From Calliopsis andreniformis (taxonomy: Eukaryota; Arthropoda; Insecta; Hymenoptera; Andrenidae), in the NCBI RefSeq assembly GCF_051401765.1, contig NC_135064.1:28556001-28620000 (forward strand): a stretch of DNA of 64,000 bases. Reading direction: 5' to 3'. Of this stretch, positions 1 through 11,500 are shown in pieces. How positions within the stretch are numbered: position 1 is the stretch's first letter; every line of letters begins with the position of its first letter. The position numbers and the translations under genes are program-made. The notes beneath the pieces are model-generated. The model was given only the letters and a program-made list of their open reading frames with translations, was not told where the DNA came from and made no database searches.

Positions 1-1070
1 CATTCATATATCACTGATTACTTCAAAGTAATATCTGCTAACACTATACATTCTATACAACTAACAATAAAACACCCCGCAGAAGTATTAAAGAAAAAGC
101 AGAAAAATCATACCCTCTCAATTTGATGAAAGAATGTTAATCCCATCCCCCAAGGTATTTGCGCGTAAATAGCCCCAGGCGCGCAGATCGCTCGTGAGCA
201 CGGCTTAACGAGCCAGCGCTCAGGCTTTTCCCCAGAAAGGTTCAAGTTTCCCCGATGCACGCGTGATCCAGCGGCCCGTGGGCGCTGATAAATCGGATTC
301 GGAAGAGGCGCGAAGGGAAAGAAGCGTAAAGGCGAGACGATGCGTGTGCGTGGCGTCCCGAAAGGAGGGAGGGCAGCTAGACGGACTGGCGGATTCGCGG
401 GGGCAGAGCGGAATATTGATTGTCGCAGAGTTGGAGTGGCAGCAGAGGGGCCGGCCAGTCAGCTGACTCGAGTTGCCAGCTCACAGCTGATCCCGACACA
501 CAGCGTAGCGCGTCGCGGCGCAACTACCGTCGCATTGCTGCCCTCCCTCTCCTCTCGCGCCTTAGCTGCCCCTCTCGGCGCGAGGAACCCGGTGCCCTTC
601 GCGCGGAACGTCCTCCGCACTCCCATAACCCAGACTTTCCCAATTTTTCCTCCTCTGCGGACCTTCCCCTAATGGCCCTCGCGAACCACTGCGCGAGCTG
701 TTCCTCGCTGACCGAGAAGCGACACGTGTTCTTTGGGTCGCTCGTGGAGCCGAAAGGTCATGCACTGTGTCGACTCTATTTCTATCAGCCGAGATAAGCG
801 ATCTTCGATGGCAAGTGTATCGTCTTTCGGCGTCTTTGGTAATGTGTACGGGCATATTGCGAATGATACAGCACGCTTTCGAGTCGAGTGGTTGCTATTT
901 CTTTTTTATGTGTTGAGATCTCGAAGGGTGGATTCTGGCTGATGGGGTGCTGGCTACTGGATCCTGATTATTTCTTTTTAAATGAAGAGTAATTTGACCT
1001 TGTTTGCTCACAGCATTCTATCGAATTGCAGAGACATTTTTTAGGAGTATCTAACGAGGGATGCATGTCC
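1..1070. other. CpG-rich region without a recognised gene
   Basis: Roughly the first 900 bases are rich in G+C and CpG compared with the AT-rich sequence that follows. Several overlapping frames stay open here, which is expected when stop codons are rare in GC-rich DNA. None looks like a known protein. In hymenopteran-like genomes such islands often mark promoters or 5' untranslated exons, so this could be the start of a gene leaving the window on the left. That is inference. Confidence 0.3.
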
Positions 1071-1077
1071 CACTCAT

Positions 1078-1207
1078 TATGAAAGTGGTCTAAGTCAAAA
1101 ATGTACAAAAGTGCAATTTGTTACTTACTTTTTTATGTAACTGGATGCAACGTCGAATAAGTGGTAAATTCAACTTTTTAGATTTTTTTACTTAGACCAT
1201 TTTCATA
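1078..1207. mobile_element. Short inverted-repeat element (MITE) with TA target duplication
   Basis: Positions 1080-1205 begin with TGAAAGTGGTCTAAGT and end with the near-reverse-complement, ACTTAGACCATTTTCA. The two arms pair over about 42 bases with roughly nine mismatches. The element is flanked on both sides by TA (1078-1079 and 1206-1207). A 126-bp, non-coding, TA-flanked inverted repeat is the typical form of a Tc1/mariner-type MITE. The superfamily is inferred from the TA duplication, not from a transposase. No second copy was noticed in this window. Confidence 0.7.
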
Positions 1208-4200
1208 GGTACCGCCACACACATGTTTTGCGGAGTATGCTACGTGCTCAATTGAGAAACAGAAGTGATGGGTCCAGTACTAACCAAGTGATTAAGAGAA
1301 AGCACTCTACTTTTTAAGTATTCTCACCCACTAGCGCAATTTCTAGCTTGGATAGTGAAGTATAGAGTGTCTTAGGGAGCAAGCTCAGCAGACTAGAATT
1401 CCTAAGAGACTTAAAAAATTAAAGAAAGAAATTAAGATTACACAATTCGTGTCTTCTCCAATTTAACCACAGAAAGTTTGTAGCTCTTTGGAAACGTAGA
1501 TGTAGAATCTATAGGTAGCGAGCACGCGACTCTAAGCGCGTGCGAGGGCGAAAAGTAGACCATGACCTTGACTCGTGAGCGACTTCTACCGAAACCCCTC
1601 GAAACTCGAGCCCAGGGCGAGGAGACGCGATAATGATGCATTTAGCAGAAGGCGAAGAAGAGGACAAGCACGAGGAGCCAAGTAAACGTGGAAAGTCTCT
1701 ATGAGGCGAGTAGACTCGTTAACGATCGAATGAGGTGAACAAACAACGTCGAAGAACCTTCGATTTCTTCGTTCGAGCGATCGAAAAGGGCCGTCGACCG
1801 AGATTTCCCGCCCAGCTGACTGCGAGCGCTATTCATCGCAGGAATTCAAATGAGAGCGATTTCAATCGTGAAACGAGTGGAAAACGCGTGGCGACTGTTT
1901 TCATAGACGAATCTATGTCTTCGAATATAAGGTCGTACTTTCCTCTTTATTGTTATAAATTCTATTTGGAGAGAAATAAAAAGTTTAGCACCATATGTCG
2001 CGAACGAACAGTTTTCTCATAAAGCTGTTAAACCCCATTCTCCAACTTGCAATATTACACGATTCTGATAAGCTGACAAAACTTTACTGCGGTTTTATTT
2101 TCTGCAGGTGCGACTTGATTATATGTTTTTGGAAAATAAACGTTATATGTTTCAAGAGTCATTGGAGTGAATCATATCATACTATAAACTAATGGGGTTG
2201 GACCAAATTAAGGGTCTCTAGCTATCAATTTAGTGCTCTGATTATAAAATAGGGTGTAATTACCGTAACTCCAATTCTTTTTATTGCAATTATAATAATA
2301 TGGATTTATTAGAAATTCTAAACTAGAATCAAGTTGTAAACTTGTAATTGCACCTTTCTGTACAAATTATATTCGCAACTAGTACCTTGCCCCCCACCCT
2401 AAAATTTTGTTCTGTAATTTCGACTTCTGAGTGTTCACTTTCTGGATCTCAGTAATTTCTGATCATATGACATACAAAACTACAAATAACATCAAAACTC
2501 GATTTGTTGTCTCATCCCCTTTGTTTTTCGCGGAAACACATAAATCTAGATATCGCACACTTCAATCACTAGCTTCATTACTCTGTTTATTCCCTGGTTT
2601 TTATTAGAACAGAACACATACGCAAGATGTGAAAAAGGGGAGCGATGCATTTCAAATATTGATACTACCGCCGAGTTAAATTAAACATCGGAGATGGAGA
2701 CGAACGGTGCCTGAATCCACTCTAACTTCCAACAATTTTTATTACCATTCTGTGTTTACCCTCTGCCTAGCACACACGCTTCCTGAAAATGACGTAACGT
2801 CCTTTGGGAAATGGAGAGCTGCAAGACAGTTCACGAGGGATCTTTCTCTCTATCTATCTATCTCTCTCTCTCTCTCTCTCTTTCTCGATACTCTTCCCGT
2901 CCATGGAGTTTGCTTTCTCTCTCCTTTAAATCGTTTTGCATAAACAGACCACAGTTCCGCGTGGTTTTCGTAACTGCACTATTACAAAATTATGTAAAAC
3001 AAAAGGACCCTAAAGAGTTGCAAAGTTGACTAAAAACTTGCCTCATTTCCCTGAAAGCCAGAGGAAGAAATTTCTAGCACGAAAGGAAGATGAATATCGT
3101 TAACCGCGTGAAAATAATCAATCTTTGTCGAAACGAGTTTATTTTGTTTAGTAAAATTGAGAAAAATTATTTGAGCTTCTTTTAACTGCATTGCACTATT
3201 GGGATTTCTTGTTTTTCTTGAATTAATATTTGCCAGTATCTGCATAAAAGCTATAATAAAATTAATAAAGCTACGCTCCCTAGGGAATCACGAGATAATA
3301 TCGCGGAAACGTTCAGAAGATTTCCTGCTGCACCTTTTATTCCGGCAATTGTGTTGAAGTTCGAGCAAATCGAGCAAGCTTTTCGAGACAGAATACTGTA
3401 AATGTTCATTTGAATATTATACAAAAATATCACTCAGTTCGATCGCGAGAATATCGTGAAACGAAGCAATGTAGATGCATAGGTGGAAGAGTACTCAACG
3501 TTACGCTCCACCGAGGACGCTTATCGAAGCGCAAGTTGCATAATTTCGTATGCTCAGAGCGGAAATTAACAACTTAAACAGTAGCCGATATAATTTACTG
3601 TTAATTATGGTATCATGTTATCCCTTTTGCAATATAATTCTCCTGCCTTAAGCACGATTTTCTTATTTCCTCGTTAAATTGCAACGACAAGACCTCCATG
3701 GTTATTTTTATCTCAATTGAAATCACAAGACATATATGTAAGATTCACAGAAAATTGCTTAATCTCACCCGTTCAATATAATATTTTTATCGAAAAACTG
3801 CTCGATTATTCATTATGTTCGGTCATTTTTGTCGAACCAGTTTTCTAAGTTAATCAATACCGCTTATCGTTAAATAAACGTCGAATGGAAGACCATATGG
3901 CGGAGTATCGTCCGTCAATGGTCAAAAATTCATACGTCACTTTAATTACACCGGCTACTTCCTTCGTTTACATATAATTACTTGCTGGGAAGTTCATGTC
4001 AACGATGAAGACGCTGCTTGTTAATGGTCGACGAGTAAAATCGATAACAAAATATGAGAACACCTGGTTATCTGATAATTTAGGAGGAAAGTTGGTAATT
4101 CGAATATTTATTGAATTTCGAGCAATCAGTTTACGTTAACGAGGTACATAGCCATTTGCGGCCCTTATCGACTGCCTGCAACGATCCTCACTCCTCAAGT

Positions 4201-6460
4201 CTCTGTAAATTTAGTAAATACTCCATCGACCATTTAAATAAATTATTTCTTCTTTATCAACGACAACTGGCCTATGCAGTGGAACAAAAGAGCTTCGAGA
4301 TCCAACTTTTAGAAGTTTAAAAGTAAGATGAGAGACATTAAAGACAGAATAAATGAATTTCACCGAAAGAGGTACATAATAGCAAAATCGTTGACTCAAG
4401 AGAAAGCAGGGTCTCAGAACGAGCCACAAAGTGAAATTTGGACTCTGCAACTGATTCCTGTTTCCACGCGTAGTGATTATTCAGGCGATCGAGCATTTTC
4501 TGGTGAAGTGTAGGAGCCTCTGCTACGAAGATTGGCGCCAGCATCCATAGTTTACGCGAAGGATGCGATCGATGGGCGAACGGCGCCCGAGAGACGGCTC
4601 CGAGCTCTTCCTACGCGTTTGTTTACTGTGCTGCTTTCTTCCTTCGTGCGTTCGCAGCCATTAACTGTCCCTACGCCACTTTCGACCCGATTCTGCAACA
4701 CCCCGCGAACGCTCGATCAAAGAAAGGCCCCCTCCCTTTGCAGCGGGCTGTTTGTCGAGTGACGCGTTTCCGTAACAGCGCGGGAAACTTCTATATACGG
4801 GATGGAAAAGATGTAGCGAACTTCTAGAATTGTGCTTCAGTGTCGGCAACAAAACTATCATAAAAAGAACAAAATTGAATGGCTCATAGTAATAAAATGA
4901 CCACTATTCAATATTTTTAATTATTATTGTTCAATAGATTCAATTTTTTCAAATAATAATTGAAATAAGAGTGACAAAAAGTTACTATAAATATGGCTCC
5001 ATTTGATCTGGATACTGGGGTACAACAAGTAGTTCTATAGTGTAATAAACTGATCATTCGAATGGTTCAAAATTTATCAACTTATAGGACTCGTTTCTTT
5101 TCTTTTTTAGTAAGAAGTGAGACACTAAACCTTGCCGAAAATCTGTTCTGAAAAGTATATCCACTTTCAGCCGACTTATGGTTCATGTACAGAGCATATG
5201 TACACCATTTGCACCCTTTACATGTCCTTCCACTGCTCGAAGAAGGTTTCCTTTCTCCAGGAAAGAGCGGAAGTCCATTAATCGGCTCGAGTTACGGAGG
5301 TTTCGTGGTATCACCATTTTTCGTCCGAAAGAACACGCTAGAAACGCCTCAAAAGGTTTCCCACCAATGACTCTTTGTACAGGTTGTAGAAAAAAATAAT
5401 GGGCACAGGCTTCAGAAGCGAATCCACCTTCTGTAGCAAGAAGTGCTAGCGATCTCGAAATCTAAAATTGAAATGTCTTCCTCAGTCTCCCAACTTTGTC
5501 TAGCGAGAGTCACTATGATCATCAATTGATGGAATTTCCCTGTACCAATAGGAGATGAAGTGTGGGGAGTGTACCATCCCTTCAGGCTACTCTGCGCGAC
5601 CTAAATGACTGAAAGTTTAACAATCTTCTATGTAGAAACAGTTTCTTCGCAACAAATGGTGTTGCTTCAATATTGGAGTCTCTACTCGAGCAGAAAATAT
5701 AGGAATAACGAGAACAAATTGATATTTTTACACCCTATATAAAATGTAGACGAGACAGATCTTAGACCAGCAGAATACCTCCGTCTATTTAAGTGACAAA
5801 GGACCTTGATTCGTCGGAAACGAGCGAGTTTGCGTAGTAGTAAAAGGAGCACCCTTCAAACATGCGCCGTCAAACAGCGTGAACGCAAACGCATCCTCTA
5901 TCGAATCGATTGGAAGTAACATCAAAGTATCAGTTTAACGGCCAAGGAATCGAAGCGATTCGAGCTCTTTGTTGTGTCCTCAGAGCGAAAGGGGGAAGTA
6001 GAACGACAGAAAAATAGCAATAAAATGGACAAATATCGCTGCCGTTCGTGATGAAAGCGATGCGATTCGGAACTTTTCATGTTTGGTACCTCGGAATAGT
6101 ATTCTATCGACAAAACGCATCGCCCTCTTTGACTTCAAGTATAAGATAAGATTGGAGGAATAAAATGAAAAAAATACAGGATGAGACGTCTATACTATAC
6201 ATGCTTCTCAAATCTTTGATTTATAAAACTCAGACTTCTCCATAACCTTATACCTTAATTTGAAAAGAGCGAATTATTATAATCTGAAATTTGATAAAAA
6301 AAACTAGATACCTACGCATGTATTTTCAAAGGTTTAATACATCCTCTATTCAACTCCTTTACTGTCTATGCGAAACTAGATTTAAACAATATTTACCCAG
6401 ATTTTCCTAACGATATCCTCGTATCATATGACTCAATACATATTCCAATATTTCTCACAG
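1208..6460. other. Non-coding, mostly AT-rich stretch
   Basis: No convincing exon, RNA gene or conserved protein was recognised. Open frames here are short and mutually overlapping, and none has a protein-like composition together with good splice sites. Small GC-rich patches occur at about 1500-1850 and 4540-4760. A TC/TATC microsatellite lies at 2847-2885. The stretch is probably intergenic or part of a long intron. Confidence 0.4.
2847..2885 (+). repeat. TATC/TC microsatellite
   Basis: A run of TATC units passes into a pure CT run. This is a simple sequence repeat with no coding significance. Confidence 0.85.
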
Positions 6461-6575
6461 ATCCAGATGGTAGCGTTGAAAGGGTGAAGAAGCCTGGACA
6501 GAACACACTTGTCGGTTGCGAGTCAAGTATCGCAGGAAAACTGTCGCGGGTAACAAAGAGTGGGAACGACAAAAG
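6461..6575 (+). other. Isolated exon-like segment, plus strand
   Basis: The segment is bounded by a strong acceptor (pyrimidine-rich sequence ending TTTCTCACAG at 6460) and a strong donor (AAAAG|GTAAG at 6575/6576). It is 115 bases long. One frame is open throughout: two bases, then PDGSVERVKKPGQNT onward for 37 full codons ending two bases into the next. The other two plus frames contain stops. I recognise no family and found no partner exon nearby. It could be a coding exon of a long gene, an untranslated exon, or chance. Confidence 0.25.
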
Positions 6576-9500
6576 GTAAGAATGCCGGGGAAGAATCCCC
6601 GAGAGAAGTTTCTTAAGCGGTATTAGAGTCCCCCGAAGGTGTTCCCCAGATCGTCGCTACCCTTTGCAAACGGAAGAAAGAAATACGAAAAACGAATTTC
6701 CGTGGTGGCGGCGCGAGGAGCTTGTTAGGGAGCGCGAGGCTCCGTGCTGAAGGAGGGAACGTAGGAGGGACTGAAATGTTCAGGGTTGAGAAGATTACGA
6801 ATAAGTTGGCTGTTCCTTGGCTAAAATTAAATTCGAAATGTAGGCGAAACGGTTAATTAAGCAGAGTACAACTTTTTTCATCTTTCCTTGCGATGCAACC
6901 AAGTCCCTGTCTTTTGCACGACCTTCTTTTGTACCACAGTCTGCGAAATTTCTTGCACGTTTTAGATGTCGGTCGAAAGATTAACCAAATTAACCAGAAA
7001 GATTCTAATTATTTTAGAACTAAATTCGACGTCAATTGATATGACAGTGGCCAATATAGTTTTCTGTAGAGGTTAGTAGAAAAATTGGAGTACTGTACTA
7101 TTGTTAGCTAAAACTTGCTCAAATTCGCAAAAGTCTATCCAAGAAAACTAGGCCACACAAACAGCCACAAATACGACCTCTCTTTCTTGTGTTAAGGACA
7201 ATGAAGGTCGGCTCGTGGAAACTCTGATTCCCCAATGTCGAGCCTGTTCAGGCATCGCGGCCTGTCTCCACAGCGAAATTATTCGATTAACCCCCTGAGT
7301 CACTATGACGAGCCTAGCACGGGCTAACTGGACTCTGACGAGTTGGACCTACTAACAAGTTCAAAGAGCATTCCAATGCCGAGTTTGAAGCAGCTGGAAT
7401 AGTTTAGATTCACAGATAAAGTAGTAGGAGTTACGTGAACTGCAGTTGAGTACTGACTCGAATTACACCTAAAAGGGAACGCGATTTCACTTTCACGCGT
7501 TTGTGGATAATATTAATTGAAGTGACTGTGAAGTAAAGTAGCAAGAATTCCTAAGGTTACTGGAATTCAGGTTCGTAAATCTTGTTGTTCGAGATGCAAA
7601 CACCTACTCTTTAATTAAATTTCAGAGGATTCAGTATACAAAACAACTTGAATTTTTAATACCTTAAACTACTACAAATGAATTCTTCAAACAAGTAAAG
7701 CGAATTCTCTACGTCAAGGCTTTAATTTAGATATCTTCGAAATTGAGATCTGGACACGAGATTGGACAGGTAATGCGACTCGTAGCGTTACAAAGATCTC
7801 GTGGGTAGTGAAAAGGTATCTACCCTGCCATGATCGAGTCGAATAACAAAATTTTCTCCACAAGGGTAACGGGTCAATATTGGTTCTCCAATTATTCCTT
7901 GGGAAAATTCAATTTCGCCGACACGCTGTATCGGAGGCGAGGATTGGAACCGTAGCGTCGCATATTAATTCTGGCTTCGATCTCTTATCGCGGAGGCGTG
8001 ACGTTCCAACAGATAGGAGTTCCACAGAGATCAAACATTGACTTAACCTTAATGCTCGCGTCGCATTCGAGCGTCCTGGAAGAGACGGTCGCGAAAGGAA
8101 CCGAACATCCGTGACGTTTTTGCGTCAATGCGACATTATTGGACCACGGATGGGCTGCAGGGTAGAACTATCGTCCAATGTAAACCTTCGTCGCATGATT
8201 TTGCCGCTCCTCGCGTTATCGATTCACAGCGAAATGAGATCAGAACGCTATTAACGGTAAAAGAAAAAATATGGAAATGAGTAAAAACGAGTCTCGGCGA
8301 TGGGAAGAAAAACCCTTTCTAAATCCCTCCAAGTTGCAACCTGTAAGATTAAAATTACGCTGGCTAATTATACATTGGTAATTTAGAGAAAATTCTTAAT
8401 GACGATACTACGATTCAAGGAGTCAGTTCTTGAATTAAGCATTTCGAAAACAAGTGCAAAAATAGTACATTTCCTGACTAAAACTGAATCAAACCGAACA
8501 ACGGTGGATTTGGTTAAAGTATAGCTAGTCTATCTACGTCTCGACTCTGAACTATTTTTAATTCGATTCCACTTAGGAGTCCTCGATTTAGGCAATGCCA
8601 GGGCTTAATCCGAGACACGAGTCAATGTCTCGATTTGCTTTCGATTGGAATAAACACGTGCGCAGTGGGAACTCAACTGAAACACCTATTACCTTAATGG
8701 TCACCGTAAGAATGCTTATATTAAAATTTTACACAAACAGGAATTTTATCAGCGGTTTATCAATATTAGTTTGTGTTAGTATTCTTCTTTATATAAATTA
8801 TGTAGTATATAAACCCGTTGATTGCATGGTTTTAGGACTAGTATCACGCAGTTATCAAAGTTTGAGCACATAAAAGAAAAATCGATCCAAACACGATTCA
8901 AAATTATCGCTGTTTCGAATGAATCTAACTCGAAATAATCAGAAGCTGAGTCGAAGCAAAACTACATTACTTTTTTAAAGTCTGATTCAAAGCTTTCACA
9001 ATAGTATGTATTGGAAAATATAACTATGTATCTATACAAACTTATATTACAAAGAAGTGTTTATCTTTCTTTGGTACACGTGACTCACTTAATAACACGA
9101 TCACCTGTTGCTTACGTAATGAGATGAATTGCGTTATTTCTTGGGTTTAAAATTAGGTGTAATTTAACTATAATAAATTCTAATTACTAATGTATTTTCT
9201 GTTTTGAAATCGAAGATTACCCTTGATTGTCTCGCAATTTTCCATTACTTAATCAAAACTTAAAGTTTTCGTAACATCTTGTAATACCAAAGAAATTGAT
9301 CGACCATACTACACCTAATTCCTCTCCTCTTTTCGAGACTTATGTTTACACTGATAAGACCCTTAATTCCTTCGCTACCAATTGTTTGCACATTACTTCA
9401 ACTAGCGACGACAGTCGACGCGACAAAAGCAGGTCTCTAGCTCACTCTTTATCATACTGTTCAAACAATTCTCCTGCTGTCATTAAAGCTTCTAAACCTC

Positions 9501-10470
9501 GACTACAACAATCACTTTCGTAGTACCGTTAAGCTTCGATAAGTCTAACTGCTCATGCGAATACAGAGCGCTGACGCTGAAAGTGTCATTTGTGAAATAA
9601 TTATCCTCTAACAGTTACCAATTGTTTCTATGCATGGGTCAACTATTGAATATACGATTAGTTAGAATGCAGTAGCTTCTGGTTTAACTGCTACTTGAGA
9701 ATTACAAGTCTGTTGGACGAACCAGAATAGCAAACTAATTAGAGTAATTGAGTAATTAAGGAAGATGTATAATTGAACAGTTATCTTCAATAGTTGACTG
9801 TTGACCGCCTTTCTAACCTTAATTATAACAAGCTAAAATAATACAAAGGAAATTAAGGTTCGATCTAAACATATCTAAAAGAAATTATCAGGCGAAAAAT
9901 TCTATAAATAAATAAAAAATGGCTCCACATTAAAACAGAATCATGTCAATTTTCCCAACAAATTTTTCCAGAAATTTAAGATACCAAACAAGATAAGAAC
10001 TTCCAATTAGAATCTAAAATATAATGCTTACAAGTCAGACTCAATAAAACCTAGAAACCATGACAGTAGAATACAGTAAATCACCGAATTCAGTTTCGAA
10101 AAATCCTCGAGTCACGTCACCGTCAATAATTCACACCGAGCCACAATCTCCGATCAATAACACATCATTACAACGTAACCAATCTTCGAATCTTCCACTC
10201 CAGAGATCCACCATCATTCAAGCGAATCGATTCGATTCCCAATTCCCAACCGAATCCCTTCTAGTCCCACAACAGAATCCGCCGTGATAAATTCGATTGC
10301 AGGCTGGAGCACTCAGCCGAGCAAAATCTCCCCACATTCGGCTCGTCGACGGAGAAAGTCCATCGATGCACGCGTCTCGTAGAGCCAAGGGAGTTCGCGA
10401 ATGAATCTCGTCGAAGGAACAAGAGGTCGGAACGCGATTGGAACGCGACACAGACACATCAAAGACTGAC
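6576..10470. other. Non-coding stretch
   Basis: I see no supported gene. An open frame at 8595-8873 contains a hydrophobic run near residues 52-73. It lacks splice support and family resemblance, so I do not call it. The region may be an intron of the minus-strand gene whose first coding exon lies at 10471-10565. Confidence 0.35.
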
Positions 10471-10565
10471 CTGCAGAAGCACGTGACGGTGTCCTCGACG
10501 TCGATGGAGAGGGACGTGTCGATGGCCGAGTATTTGAGCACCTTTCTGCTTCCCAGGCCGAACAT
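10471..10565 (-). CDS. Putative first coding exon of an unidentified minus-strand gene (partial)
   Basis: Read on the minus strand, an ATG at 10565 follows an in-frame TAG six codons earlier, so it is the first available Met of its frame. The product begins MFGLGSRKVLKYSAID and runs for 31 codons plus two bases to a good donor, CTGCAG|GTCAGT. Downstream of that donor the frame becomes low-grade, as expected of intron. The peptide ends in a short Cys-containing stretch (TVTCFC). I do not recognise the family. The rest of the gene should lie leftwards, either in the remaining 10 kb or outside the window, and I could not find a second exon. The AG-rich and GC-rich leader upstream supports a promoter-proximal exon. 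Confidence 0.4.
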
Positions 10566-11500
10566 CGAATCGACACTGATGGGACACTAGCACCAGACGA
10601 TCGCGGTGCTCTCGCACTGAATCGAGTGGACGAAGGAAAGGAAGCAGAACAACAGGAAGAAGCACCTGGGAGTCGAAGGGAGCAACGAAGGTGAGAGAGT
10701 GAGAGAGCGAGAGAGAAGAGAGGCTGGGAGGAAGGAAGAGAGGGGAAAGAGAGCAGGAAACTCGATTCCGATCCGGTTGGAAGAGGCACGCAGCCGATCG
10801 ACAACAGAGCACGGACTGACGTCGCCGTTCTCCAGGCGTTCGCCAGGTACCACCGCCGCGACCGCTATCGGCTATCGGCCGCTACAACGATAAAACGGAG
10901 AAAGCGACTCGGGGGGTGGGGAGAGAGGAGTGGGGGCGCTAGTCTCTCTCCGGGGACCAGAGAAACTGACGAAAGAATCGCGGTCGAAGGTGGAAAACAA
11001 GGGGAGAAGGAGGTGCTTTGTGCACCTGGAGTGGAACAAAAATCGTGTGCGTGGGTGTATGTTGTCGAGCTCAAGAGAAATATAGAAATATGTACGTGTT
11101 TTTGAGTGAACGTGGTAGGGAAAGAGAAAGATAGAGCAATCTGCACAAAAGGGGCTTCCTCCCTAAGGACGGCGCTTCCGTCTTTGTCCAACGCGCGCTT
11201 AGTTGCGTTTCCTTTTGCTTTCCCGCGCCATTCTGCCTCTCTCTCTCTCTCTCTCCCCCTCTCTCTGTCGGTCTAATGTAATTACGAGGAGAGGCTAGCG
11301 CGCTCAGCGAAACCGAACAAGTTCTTTCTCCTTAACATCCGCGCGACGGGATCGTGGCGAGTGCGCCGCGTACCTGTTCTCTTCAGGGTCGCGCCGGTGT
11401 GTCGGTAAAGGTTGGATAGATGTTGACCGGACTGGACCCCGACCGAGCTGAGATAAAGAACGGACGAGGTTGCTGCACGACACAAATATATTGCCTTGCA
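10566..11500 (-). promoter_or_regulatory. Probable 5' leader/promoter region of the minus-strand gene
   Basis: This is a CpG-rich block with long GA/CT tracts (about 10690-10750 and 11235-11272). It sits directly upstream of the putative minus-strand start at 10565. A second minus-strand donor-like site (AACAG|GTACGC, near 11370) hints at a separate upstream leader exon. CT/GA tracts are common in insect promoters, where they serve as GAGA-type sites. Strand and extent are inferred from the neighbouring exon; there is no direct evidence of a start site. Confidence 0.3.

Noticed and set aside
8595..8873. Open frame with a hydrophobic segment (possible small membrane protein)
   Set aside because: AT-rich composition makes hydrophobic runs common. 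There is no homologue I recognise and no support from splice or promoter signals.
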